A DNA stretch of 64,000 nt from an uncultured Aquimarina sp. (GTDB lineage: Bacteria; Bacteroidota; Bacteroidia; Flavobacteriales; Flavobacteriaceae): assembly GCF_947492405.1 (NCBI RefSeq), contig NZ_CANLMP010000002.1, forward strand, positions 62,001 to 126,000. The letters run 5' to 3'. Under the pieces are notes generated by a model. That model made no database searches and was not told the origin of the DNA. It saw only the letters and a program-made list of their open reading frames with translations. The translations under genes were made by a program, and so were the position numbers. This document shows positions 49,923 to 58,632 of this stretch, one piece after another (positions within the stretch are counted from its first letter, which is position 1; each line of letters begins with the position of its first letter).

Positions 49923-52406
49923 TTAGAATTTATAAGTTGTAGTTAGCAATACATTTCGGGGAGCTCCCGGAAAAAGTCTGGTTGCATTTAGAGCACCATT
50001 CCAATACGTTTCATCAAACAAATTATTAAGCTTTAACGCAATCTGCATATCAATACCTGTTGGACGATAATATAAAGCTGCATCAAACACAGTGTATGAT
50101 GGCAATACAATACGATCTCCATACCAAGACAAACGATCTCCACGATATACCATACCTAAACCTACTCCAATATTTTTTAGAGCTCCACTTGTAAAATCAT
50201 ATCGCCCCCAAAAATTAGCACTATGCTCAGGCGCTCCTCCAATACGTTCTCCAATTAATGCAGGATCATCATCTTCTATAATTTCTGCATCTATAAAGGC
50301 ATAGGAAGCACTTAGTTGAAAATTAGGTAACACATACCCATTTACATCTAATTCAAATCCTCGACTTCGTTGCTCTCCACGTTCTGTTAATACAGATTCA
50401 TCATTTGGGTCTTGCTGTAATAGATTTTTTTGAGTTATTTGATACACAGCTGCATTCACAGTTAATTTACCGCCTAAAAATTCTCCTTTACTCCCAAATT
50501 CTATATTATTACTTTCTAAAGGATCAAAACTAGCAGGAGAGTCTGCCCAGAAAAAGGTTTCTGTAGCAGGCGAAAGTGTGACTGTGTTAGATTGTGGTTG
50601 AAACCCTTCTACATAAGAAGCATATACACTAATCGCCTCTGTAGCTTCATACGTTAATCCTATTCTAGGAATAAAAGCTTCGTTTTTATATGATTGCTCA
50701 TTGTTTGATTTATAATTGAATATATCTTCGTACCAATCATACCGAAGATTCAGAAGAGCAGAAAACTTACCTATCTTAAATTGGTTTTGAATATAAATAC
50801 CGTTTGAAGTAGTAAGGTTTGCTGGAATTGCAAATTCTGAAGTAATATACCCTGAAGTTTCTCTTGCTGTATTATTAGGATTGGCAAGATCGAAATGAGC
50901 TACATTAGGCCTTGGAGCAGTTACTCCATCAATATCTATAGTTTCAAATTGATCTGCTTCTGCAGGATCGAACGAAGTCGCTGTACCATTTAATCTTCGG
51001 TAACGACGAGCTCCATTAGAAGCTCCACCGACAGTTCTTTCCCATCTGCTACCATCATACCCAACCAAAAGCTTATTAGTAAAAGTATCATTTTCAAGAT
51101 CAAAATTGATATATGCGGTATAGTTATCCGTTATCCAGAACTGTTGTCTTTCTGTGTAGCGTAATTCGGCCAATGTAGGTATCGCATTTCCATCTATGTC
51201 CACTGCAGCAGAACCTGCCACACGATGTTCTGCAAGGTCTTCTTCCCAGGTTTGTTTCATATAGGAAGCATTAAATCCTATATCATCAGTAATCTGCTTA
51301 CTAAAATTGCTAATCACCATAAACTCTTTGGAAGCATAAAAATCATTAGCCGCGGCTACATTAGTAGTGATATCCGTACTATTTAGATCAAATTGACCAT
51401 TGATAGCTCCAAAAAGCGGTTGACCACGATCAAGATTTCCTACTCCATTACTATAGATCATTTCCACATTAAGAGCGGTAGTAGTATTAGGTAAAAAAGT
51501 AATGGAAGGTGCGATTAAAAATTGATTGTTTTGCACCAAGTCTCTGAAAGACCTAGCTTCTTGTACGGCTGTATTAAAACGATATAATAATGTTCCTGAA
51601 TCATTTAATGATCCTGTAAAATCTGCCGTTGCCCTTAATGTTCCGAAACTTCCGACTGTGGCGCTTACTTCATTTCTTTTTTCTTTTAATGGTTTTTTAG
51701 TTACTAAATTAACAGATCCTCCTGGATCTACACTCGAAAAAGTTACGGAAGACGGACCTTTAATAACTTCTGCTCTTTCTATATGAGATGTAATAGGTTG
51801 CAGAAAATAATATTGACGAGTTCTCATACCATTAATGAGCTGACCATCTTCTGCCTGAGTAATACCTCGAATGTTAAAATGATTGTAGAAACCTGTATGT
51901 GTAACACTACTAGCAGTTTTTATAGCATCTGCTATCTGAAACGCTTGGCGATCGTTAATTAGTTCTTTGGTAATTGTAGAAACTGCTTGTGGTAGCTCTT
52001 TATTCTTAATCGCTACTTTAGTAGATGAAAAAGAATAATCACTATTGTAATCCGTTCTAGGACGACCAACAATTTCGACGCTTTGAAGCTGCTCTGTTCC
52101 TTCCTCTAACCTAATAGTTCCTATATTATTAGAACTACTCCCTGTTTCTAAAGTGTTTTTATAAGGTTGAAAACCTAAGTAACGTACTTCAATAGTATAC
52201 GTTCCCGAAGGGGCATTTATTTCGAATTTTCCTGAGTTATCCGTAAGTTTCCCGAAAGTATTGTCTTTGTTTTTTAATAAAATTGAAGCCCCTACGATAG
52301 GAACATCTTGAGTGTCGACGATGGTTCCTGTTATCTGCACTTGCGCAAAAGTTACGTAACTAAATAACAGAAATAAAAGTTTGGGTAATAATTTAAAAAG
52401 TTTCAT
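49923..52406 (-). CDS. TonB-dependent siderophore-type receptor
   Basis: Outer-membrane receptor of 827 aa: signal peptide (1-21, ending TFAQ), carboxypeptidase-regulatory-like domain (about 22-105), plug domain (about 125-235, with GMRTRQYYFLQP and VTFSSVDPGGSVNLVTKKP) and a 22-strand barrel ending in TTYKF with the usual terminal Phe. The plug is of the FhuA/ferrichrome-like siderophore class. It is encoded between the ATPase and the two permeases, 4 nt before the first permease. Confidence 0.92.
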   Translation of the reverse strand: MKLFKLLPKLLFLLFSYVTFAQVQITGTIVDTQDVPIVGASILLKNKDNTFGKLTDNSGKFEINAPSGTYTIEVRYLGFQPYKNTLETGSSSNNIGTIRLEEGTEQLQSVEIVGRPRTDYNSDYSFSSTKVAIKNKELPQAVSTITKELINDRQAFQIADAIKTASSVTHTGFYNHFNIRGITQAEDGQLINGMRTRQYYFLQPITSHIERAEVIKGPSSVTFSSVDPGGSVNLVTKKPLKEKRNEVSATVGSFGTLRATADFTGSLNDSGTLLYRFNTAVQEARSFRDLVQNNQFLIAPSITFLPNTTTALNVEMIYSNGVGNLDRGQPLFGAINGQFDLNSTDITTNVAAANDFYASKEFMVISNFSKQITDDIGFNASYMKQTWEEDLAEHRVAGSAAVDIDGNAIPTLAELRYTERQQFWITDNYTAYINFDLENDTFTNKLLVGYDGSRWERTVGGASNGARRYRRLNGTATSFDPAEADQFETIDIDGVTAPRPNVAHFDLANPNNTARETSGYITSEFAIPANLTTSNGIYIQNQFKIGKFSALLNLRYDWYEDIFNYKSNNEQSYKNEAFIPRIGLTYEATEAISVYASYVEGFQPQSNTVTLSPATETFFWADSPASFDPLESNNIEFGSKGEFLGGKLTVNAAVYQITQKNLLQQDPNDESVLTERGEQRSRGFELDVNGYVLPNFQLSASYAFIDAEIIEDDDPALIGERIGGAPEHSANFWGRYDFTSGALKNIGVGLGMVYRGDRLSWYGDRIVLPSYTVFDAALYYRPTGIDMQIALKLNNLFDETYWNGALNATRLFPGAPRNVLLTTTYKF

Positions 52407-52430
52407 TGTGTTAATTGATGTGTTTTATGT

Positions 52431-53126
52431 TTAGATCGTTTTTAAGTATAATTCTTGTAATTGGGTTGCATTGATAGCGTCCGTGTTTGATGTGTGAACT
52501 AATTGTCCTTCTTTCATGATGCCTATTTTGGTCCCCACGTTTACTGCATTAAAAATATCGTGAGTAGCCATGAAGATAGCTTTCCCTTCATTGCTAAGTT
52601 CTTTGCATATTTTAGTAAACTCTAATGTTGCTTTGGGATCAAGACCAGAAATAGGTTCGTCCATAAAAATATAATCAGCATTTTTAGAGAGTGCGATAGC
52701 AATACCTACTTTTTGGCGCATTCCTTTAGAATAAGATGATAGTTTGTTTTGATGAGCAGTTTCTTGAAGACCGGCTTTTGATAAAAAATCAGACAACTCG
52801 GAACTTTTATATTTAAACCCAGCCAACCTACTAAAGAAGTTAAGATTCTCTACACCCGAAAGATTACCATATAATTGGACAACCTCGGGGATGTATGCTA
52901 TCATTTTAGTGGTTTTATTACTATTAGATCTAACAGTAATTCCATTGATCAAAGCCTCACCACTGGAAGGTTCAATTAGCCCTAAAAACAGATTGATTGT
53001 CGTTGTTTTACCAGCTCCGTTTTGACCTAGTAAACAAAAAATTTCTCCTTTGTCAACCGATAAATTCAGTTGACTAAGTGCTGAGTGCTTACCATATGTT
53101 TTGGTAAGATTGATTGCTTTTAGCAT
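52431..53126 (-). CDS. ABC transporter ATP-binding protein
   Basis: Cytoplasmic ATPase of 231 aa with Walker A GQNGAGKTTT, signature YSKGMRQKVGIA, Walker B YIFMDEPISGLDP and switch His in ATHD. It belongs with the two DUF3526-type permeases and heads the operon, 24 nt before the TonB receptor. Confidence 0.93.
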   Translation of the reverse strand: MLKAINLTKTYGKHSALSQLNLSVDKGEIFCLLGQNGAGKTTTINLFLGLIEPSSGEALINGITVRSNSNKTTKMIAYIPEVVQLYGNLSGVENLNFFSRLAGFKYKSSELSDFLSKAGLQETAHQNKLSSYSKGMRQKVGIAIALSKNADYIFMDEPISGLDPKATLEFTKICKELSNEGKAIFMATHDIFNAVNVGTKIGIMKEGQLVHTSNTDAINATQLQELYLKTI

Positions 53127-53221
53127 ATGTATGATGTAAAATAAATTTGACGATTCGTGTTTGTAATTTCGGTTAGAACCGATAATAATTTGGATATAAA
53201 AGAAGAAGGACTAAAACCAAA

Positions 53222-53250
53222 CGTATAATACGATAATACACTATTATACG
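53222..53250. promoter_or_regulatory. Inverted repeat upstream of the ABC/TonB operon
   Basis: A perfect 9-bp inverted repeat CGTATAATA (53222-53230) / TATTATACG (53242-53250) with an 11-nt spacer, about 100 nt before the ATPase start. It could be an operator for a metal-responsive repressor; no partner site is proven. Confidence 0.45.
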
Positions 53251-53362
53251 TAGTATATAATTCGGTATGTTACAGTATCAATAACAAATGAGAATACATA
53301 ACAGTTATGATGCAAAAAACTCACATCATTCTTAAAACTTAAATAAACGACTGGTATATCCT

Positions 53363-53668
53363 TTATACAAAAGGCGGAGGCTTATTATAAATAAAAGTTG
53401 GAGAAACAATCTTTTCCTGCGGAGTATTGTATTGGGATACTACAACAAACGAACTTGGTATACTTTGCTGATCATTTTCTGTATAGAAATTACTATCATT
53501 GATTAAATCAAACTGATGAGCATCAACAATAATATCACAAAGTTCACAAGAAATGGAAGTATCATCATCTGATAGATGGCTTAAAGCGTGCAGATTTGCC
53601 ACTCTTGGGGCAAGAAATGCAGCTGTAAACAACAGCGTAATGATATGTGTAAGTACACGTTTGTGCAT
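53363..53668 (-). CDS. Small secreted Cys/His protein near the ABC/TonB operon
   Basis: Protein of 101 aa with a signal peptide (about 1-25) and a mature part containing HALSHLSDDDTSISCELCDI followed by IVDAHQFDL: a C-x2-C pair and several histidines, resembling DUF2946-like metal-associated small proteins. The end is proline-rich (YNKPPPFV). It lies 236 nt upstream of the ABC/TonB operon in the same direction and may be part of its regulon. Metal binding is inferred only. Confidence 0.6.
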   Translation of the reverse strand: MHKRVLTHIITLLFTAAFLAPRVANLHALSHLSDDDTSISCELCDIIVDAHQFDLINDSNFYTENDQQSIPSSFVVVSQYNTPQEKIVSPTFIYNKPPPFV

Positions 53669-53975
53669 CCCCGCAATTTCAGAAATAATAAAATAGAATT
53701 TTTTGTTTTAACAAAACTTTAAATCGTTCATTAGGTTTCATTTAACCAATTCCTTAGTGTTTTATCTCAACTGCGCAAGAAGAATTTGAATTTCTGAATG
53801 AGTAGAAATTTATTCGTATCAGAAAGAATATTTTATAGAGAATCAATAGAGCATAGCAGAATTACAGCTCGATCAAAAATAGATAGTTATAACAAATTTT
53901 AGTTTAGATTACATCGTCTGCTTAAGGATATTTTAAACAACACTATCTTTTCTATTATGTAAAGTTAAGACCATA

Positions 53976-54009
53976 AAAAAATCCTTGAAATAGTATTTCA
54001 AGGATTTTT
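53976..54009. terminator. Bidirectional intrinsic terminator
   Basis: AAAAATCCTTGAAA and TTTCAAGGATTTTT form a perfect stem of 14 pairs with loop TAGTA and A/T runs on both sides. It ends the lipoprotein gene at 54028. The rest of the 53669-54027 gap holds no gene I can support. Confidence 0.85.
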
Positions 54010-54027
54010 CTAGTATGATTAGAAATT

Positions 54028-54534
54028 TTACTGCTCAGAGTTTTCTTCTGTTGCCTTCTCCTGATCTTCTTTTATCATTTTTTCATCTTCTTCTGTTATT
54101 CGCTTATGCTCAGCTGTTATACTTTTATGCTCTTTCTCCATGTTTTCATGTTCAGCTTTCATAGACTCATGTTCCTTTGTCATTTGCTCAAGTGTAATCT
54201 CACCAGAAGTATGTTTTGTTTCTAGTTCAGCATGTTTTTCGATCAATACTTTATGTGCAGCAATAAGTTCATTATGTTTAGCTAACAAGGCCTTATGGTT
54301 CTTTTCTGTTACCAGGTGAATGGAATCATTTTCGATAGCTTTATGAGCAGCTTCCATTTGTTGATGATCATCTTTCATAGAATTGTGTTCTGCTTCCATT
54401 TTACTATGAGACTCTTCCATTTCAGAATGTTCAGTTACCATTGCTTTATGCTCAGGAGCTTCAGCAGGGTTTTGTTTACAGGATACAAATAAAAGAACTG
54501 CTGCAATTACTGTTAATTTACTAAATGTTTTCAT
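54028..54534 (-). CDS. His/Met-heptad coiled-coil lipoprotein
   Basis: Exported lipoprotein of 168 aa with lipobox LFVSC at residue 19. Almost the whole mature chain is a coiled coil in which His recurs every seven residues with Met, Ile or Leu three positions later (EHSEMEESHSKMEAEH, then DHQQMEAAH; later KHNELIAAH, EHESMKAEHENMEKEH). A His and Met ladder on one helix face could bind Cu, Zn or haem. I know no characterised relative. A terminator follows and a Fur-family gene is divergent. Confidence 0.8.
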   Translation of the reverse strand: MKTFSKLTVIAAVLLFVSCKQNPAEAPEHKAMVTEHSEMEESHSKMEAEHNSMKDDHQQMEAAHKAIENDSIHLVTEKNHKALLAKHNELIAAHKVLIEKHAELETKHTSGEITLEQMTKEHESMKAEHENMEKEHKSITAEHKRITEEDEKMIKEDQEKATEENSEQ

Positions 54535-54758
54535 GATTTTCGGTTAATTGGTTTACGTTTTTAAATCTTTTATAAAACTAATTTTTTACTAAATTATTTT
54601 AATATTTCTTTTTAATATCAAAATAACTACACCTTCTTAATACTAATCGAATTAAAAAAGATTCTATTTTGTATAAAATAAACTAGATAAAAACATAGTA
54701 TTAAAGGATGGCTTTTTTCTATTTTATCAAAAAAAATCTCTAATGACTAAAAAATTAC

Positions 54759-54774
54759 TACTTTAGATAAAGTA
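54759..54774. promoter_or_regulatory. Palindrome upstream of the Fur-family gene
   Basis: TACTTTAGATAAAGTA is a perfect 6-4-6 palindrome ending 21 nt before the fur-family ATG. The position fits autoregulation. It could also serve the divergent His/Met lipoprotein gene, 225 nt away. Confidence 0.45.
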
Positions 54775-54795
54775 AAGGAGTTTGAATACTGTACC

Positions 54796-55179
54796 ATGGA
54801 AATCAAAAAATCAAGAAATACTGAAAAGCAAAATCTTGTTAAGAAAATCCTTTCTGAAACAGAACATGCTATGTCTGCGGAAGATATTATGGCTGCAATA
54901 CCTATAAAAGTTAATAAGACAACTATCTATAGAATTTTAGATCGATTTGCTGATAAGGGAGAGGTTCATTTCGTAACAGGCAAAAATGGTAAAGCATATT
55001 ATGCGCTTTGTAATGGCTGTGGAACATCTCATAAGATTCATAATCACATACATTTTGAATGTCAAATATGTAAAGAGGTAACTTGTCAACCTAATACACT
55101 ACATATTCCAAATTTAGAAGGTTTTACAATTCAAGAGACGCAGTTCCTGGTAATCGGTATTTGTAATAAGTGTAAATAA
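54796..55179 (+). CDS. Fur family metal-responsive regulator, Zur-like
   Basis: Metal-sensing repressor of 127 aa. The winged helix (about 1-75) includes KVNKTTIYRILDRFADKGEV. The dimer/metal domain has HKIHNHIHFECQICKEVTC, with a C-x2-C structural zinc pair (CQIC) matched by C-x2-C in CNKC at the end, plus an extra CNGC. Short length and many Cys/His favour Zur- or PerR-like function over Fur; this is inference. Confidence 0.85.
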   Translation: MEIKKSRNTEKQNLVKKILSETEHAMSAEDIMAAIPIKVNKTTIYRILDRFADKGEVHFVTGKNGKAYYALCNGCGTSHKIHNHIHFECQICKEVTCQPNTLHIPNLEGFTIQETQFLVIGICNKCK

Positions 55180-55183
55180 AAAT

Positions 55184-55213
55184 GAAACCACCTGCTCTCC
55201 AGCCGATGGTTTC
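55184..55213. terminator. Weak hairpin between convergent genes
   Basis: GAAACCA (55184-55190) and TGGTTTC (55207-55213) pair perfectly, 7 bp with a 16-nt loop, in the gap between the Fur-family gene and the convergent subtilase gene. There is no strong T-run. Confidence 0.4.
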
Positions 55214-55255
55214 GTAACTACACGTGTCCCAACTTAAAAACAAAGACTATGTCTT

Positions 55256-56524
55256 TTATCTTACAGCAATAGGATAGTTTTCTCCTCTGTTACTTACAGT
55301 ACCAGATGTTCTTGGTCCATTATTTCTAGCATGCATAATTCCTGCTACGTGAGGTGATGCCATTGAAGTTCCGCTTAATGTAGCATAACCTCCATTTAAA
55401 TATGTACTTCTTACACTACTACCAGTAGCGATTACATCCACAGGGTTCATATTATAATTTGAGAAAGATGAAAATCCTCGATTACAAGTCATGGAAGCCA
55501 CTGTATAAATATTCGTTCCGTTCACACAAGCTGGTTGGTAATTCGCCGAATTAGCACTACTATTTCCTGCAGCAATTGCTACTCTTGTTCCTGCGTTTCC
55601 TAAAGCCAATAATGCACTTCTGTAAGAAGAATTACTTGAACACCCAGATCCAAAAAATCCTCCTAAACTTAGATTAGCTACATCTCCAGCTAAATCATAT
55701 GTACCAACGTGATTTATTCCTGATAATATCGTAGCAGTACTACTACCGCCATTACATCCAAAAACTCTTACAGGTACTACACTTGCACCAGCAGAAACAC
55801 CTATAACGCCAATACCATTATTAATAGCTGCTGCTGTTCCAGCCACGTGAGTTCCGTGTCCGTTACAATCATTAGCAGATCCTCCTACAAAAGATCTTGC
55901 ATATGTAGTATTGGTAATTACATTTAGATCTGGATGGTCTAAATCGATACCACTATCAATTACCCAAATCCATTCGTCTCTACCTGCACCATTAGCAGCT
56001 CCTCCAGCTCTTGTGATACCACAAGGAGTTTGTTGCGCCATTTTTTGTGACATTTTTCCATCAATTACCTCTTCCACTTCGAACTTTGGCAGTTCTACAA
56101 CTCGATTATACTCGATTGCAGCTATGCTAGGATCTTTAGATAATTTTTGGAATTCATTATCTCCAAGTTTAATAGCCATTCCAGAAATTTTGGTAGTATA
56201 ATAGCTAAGTACTTTCGACTGATCCAAATTATTTTCTGATAAAATAGTATTCATTCTTTTAATGGATACTTCAGAAATGTCTCGAACTGATTTTGATTTT
56301 TCTTCTCTACTCGTAAAAGATCGTTTTTCTAAAACTTTCGATGCCGGTACGATTTGAGAATCTTTAAATACTATGATGTACTCCCCAGGAATTATTTTCC
56401 CTTCTGTACTACTAGGTTCTACAATCGATTCTACCGCTCCATCGGAGAGATTTTCATTTTGACAAGAAGTCATTACTAATGCTGCAAGTAGTGTGCCTAC
56501 AGCTAGTTTACCTAAATTTTTCAT
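55256..56524 (-). CDS. S8 family serine peptidase (subtilisin-like) lipoprotein
   Basis: Exported protease of 422 aa. Lipobox ALVMTSC ends at residue 21. An I9 inhibitor prodomain (about 44-140, PGEYIIVFKDS) precedes the catalytic domain with Asp near 190 (WVIDSGID), His near 223 (NGHGTHVAGT) and Ser in SGTSMASPHVAG. It is a proteinase-K-like subtilase with no extra C-terminal secretion domain. It shares a divergent intergenic region with the gene at 56988. Confidence 0.93.
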   Translation of the reverse strand: MKNLGKLAVGTLLAALVMTSCQNENLSDGAVESIVEPSSTEGKIIPGEYIIVFKDSQIVPASKVLEKRSFTSREEKSKSVRDISEVSIKRMNTILSENNLDQSKVLSYYTTKISGMAIKLGDNEFQKLSKDPSIAAIEYNRVVELPKFEVEEVIDGKMSQKMAQQTPCGITRAGGAANGAGRDEWIWVIDSGIDLDHPDLNVITNTTYARSFVGGSANDCNGHGTHVAGTAAAINNGIGVIGVSAGASVVPVRVFGCNGGSSTATILSGINHVGTYDLAGDVANLSLGGFFGSGCSSNSSYRSALLALGNAGTRVAIAAGNSSANSANYQPACVNGTNIYTVASMTCNRGFSSFSNYNMNPVDVIATGSSVRSTYLNGGYATLSGTSMASPHVAGIMHARNNGPRTSGTVSNRGENYPIAVR

Positions 56525-56655
56525 ATTGAGTTTAATTTGTGTTAAGGATCAAATGTATAAATTCAAATGAAAAATTCATTATGGCAAAACCACAAGCTAA
56601 GTTGTTGGTATACAAAAAATAAGAAGGAATTTATATCATATCAAAATACATTATT

Positions 56656-56668
56656 GCAATTTTGTTGC
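56656..56668. promoter_or_regulatory. GCAA-N5-TTGC element upstream of the subtilase
   Basis: GCAATTTTGTTGC, an imperfect palindrome on the subtilase side of the 463-nt divergent gap (56525-56987). It shares the GCAA-N5-TTGC frame, and GTTGC exactly, with the element at 56893. Confidence 0.4.
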
Positions 56669-56892
56669 TTTAGCAAAAACAATGTATTAGCAAGTATTTA
56701 ACCAGAAAAATCTTTCAATACATATTTTGTAGGAAATTTCCATAAATCAATAATTAATCTATTAACATATTTTAACAATAATTAACTATTAATTAACATG
56801 TTACACAAATAAATCAGATGTATTAATCCCAATCAACTTTACCTACATAAGTAATTTATCCAATCATAAATTTCATTAATATTTTACTTAAA

Positions 56893-56929
56893 GCAACAAT
56901 GTTGCGTTTAATAAATAATACTATATTTG
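56893..56929 (+). promoter_or_regulatory. GCAA-N5-TTGC operator overlapping a promoter
   Basis: GCAACAATGTTGC (56893-56905) is a perfect palindrome apart from its centre and contains the TTG (56902-56904) of a flavobacterial promoter whose -7 element TATATTTG (56922-56929) follows after 17 nt. An operator over -33 suggests repression. Confidence 0.5.
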
Positions 56930-56987
56930 TTATGATCTAAAAACGTATCCCATTGAGGCTACCAAATTTTAAAATAGCAGAAAGTGT

Positions 56988-57524
56988 ATGATTTTTAATA
57001 TTCCGGAATCTGGCAATTGTCTGTTTATGATTTGCCCGACAGACAATATAGAAAGTGTTTTAAGGCAGACTTACGATTGTCAAGCATTTTTCTATACTGC
57101 CCTTGGAGCTAATTTTAGATGGGATATTGATACTGAGCAGAGTCTTATTACATTAATTGAGAATCAAAAAATTACTCAGCTAATTTTTATAACAAAATAC
57201 ACGAACCTTTTCTATAGGGAAATACTTGAACCAGAAATTGAACCTTTTTTTAATGTTAATGAGACATTATTACAAGTAGATAAAACTTTGCCAGATTACT
57301 TCCTAAGCCAAAGTCATCCAATTTTAAGAATGATGCTTTTTGCTTCTCGTCATTTACAAAGACAACAAAAGAATATACTGGAAACCCCTATACTCGGAAA
57401 AGCTTTAAAACATAATATGATTACTACACAGAGCTTTGTATATCACCCCAATAATCATTCTTTTTATCCTCCAAGAATAATCGAAAAGAAAGTTTTACTA
57501 TATGGTAAATTATCTCCTAACTAA
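56988..57524 (+). CDS. Hypothetical protein behind a GCAAC operator
   Basis: Soluble 178-aa protein starting MIFNIPESGNCLFMICPTDN. It has FFYTALGANFRWDIDTEQSL, ITQLIFITKYTNLFYREILE and LRMMLFASRHLQRQQKNILE. The alternation is that of an alpha/beta fold. The family is not recognised and no catalytic residues can be assigned. It is divergent from the subtilase gene. Confidence 0.68.
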   Translation: MIFNIPESGNCLFMICPTDNIESVLRQTYDCQAFFYTALGANFRWDIDTEQSLITLIENQKITQLIFITKYTNLFYREILEPEIEPFFNVNETLLQVDKTLPDYFLSQSHPILRMMLFASRHLQRQQKNILETPILGKALKHNMITTQSFVYHPNNHSFYPPRIIEKKVLLYGKLSPN

Positions 57525-57644
57525 ATACTGATGTTATTATCTATTATCCTAAACAAATGATATTCTATTTTATCAAATACTATTTAAAGATGTACAGTAA
57601 TAAATTAATTCTTGTTATTAGAAAGATGAAAAACACTTTTAAAT

Positions 57645-58598
57645 ATGTATAAACTAATAAAGATTTATTTAATCCTTTCGATTTTTTTTAGTTCTTGTAA
57701 TAAGCAAGAAAAAAAAGAAGATTCCGAGGTTATCATCGATCGAAAAAAAATTGATGCAACTTTCAATAAGGATGTATCTAAGTTACTATTAGATCATTTA
57801 TACGTAGTTGTCGATAGTATTACTTATGAAAAATTGATAAAAAACAACAATTGGAAAAACAAATATGCTTCTATAGATCTAGGATTACCAGACTTTGCTC
57901 CTGTACATTATAAAGCATCTACTTGTTATTTAAGAGGACATCAGCATTATATCGAAATTTTAAGTCCAAAAAACCGCTATAATGAACCTATAGGAAAAAG
58001 CGGAATTGGTTTCTCTTTAAAAAATAACGACGAGCATTTTCACCTGGGTGTTAAACCTAAATTAAAAGCAACAAAAGACTCATTTCTTTATGCTACCGAA
58101 ACTGTAGAGATGTCGTTAGGAAATCATAATCAGACTTGGTTTAAGGCTTTTTATACGCCTAGCCCTGGTACATCTTTACATACTTGGTATGGTTTTTATA
58201 ATCCAGCTTTTTTAGACAACCTTAACGGAAAGAGCCATACCACATACTCGCGCGAAACATTCCTTGAATCAACTTATACTGATCAAAAACTTTTTAACGG
58301 AATTAAAGAAATTCACTTAAGTTGTATACCAGATGATTACCGTCGCGTAACCCAAGAACTAAGGCATTTAGGCTGTAAACTTTTAAACAAAAATGGAAAT
58401 ACCCTTTCCATAGCCAGTGGTGACATTACAATTAACATAGCACCTTCTAACCAAGTTGAGTACAGTCAAATTACAAAAATAATTTGTCGATTAAACAATA
58501 AAGACAACAGTACTACCCAATTAGGGAATATTACCATAACCAATCAAGGAAATGAATCTATATGGAATTTTGATGCACTTCATAAAAATAACCTTTAA
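57645..58598 (+). CDS. DUF5829-like lipoprotein
   Basis: Lipoprotein of 317 aa with lipobox IFFSSC at about residue 18. LLLDHLYVVVDSITYEKLI, YLRGHQHYIEILSPKNRY and GIGFSLKNNDE give the VOC-like arrangement that I recall for DUF5829. Metal-ligand-like His/Glu are present (HLYVVVD, HYIEI). The 3' end overlaps only the non-coding lead of the next gene, which starts 34 nt later. Confidence 0.72.
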   Translation: MYKLIKIYLILSIFFSSCNKQEKKEDSEVIIDRKKIDATFNKDVSKLLLDHLYVVVDSITYEKLIKNNNWKNKYASIDLGLPDFAPVHYKASTCYLRGHQHYIEILSPKNRYNEPIGKSGIGFSLKNNDEHFHLGVKPKLKATKDSFLYATETVEMSLGNHNQTWFKAFYTPSPGTSLHTWYGFYNPAFLDNLNGKSHTTYSRETFLESTYTDQKLFNGIKEIHLSCIPDDYRRVTQELRHLGCKLLNKNGNTLSIASGDITINIAPSNQVEYSQITKIICRLNNKDNSTTQLGNITITNQGNESIWNFDALHKNNL

Positions 58599-58632
58599 AA
58601 AAGCATTTAATACTATTTTAAAATTAAACAAA

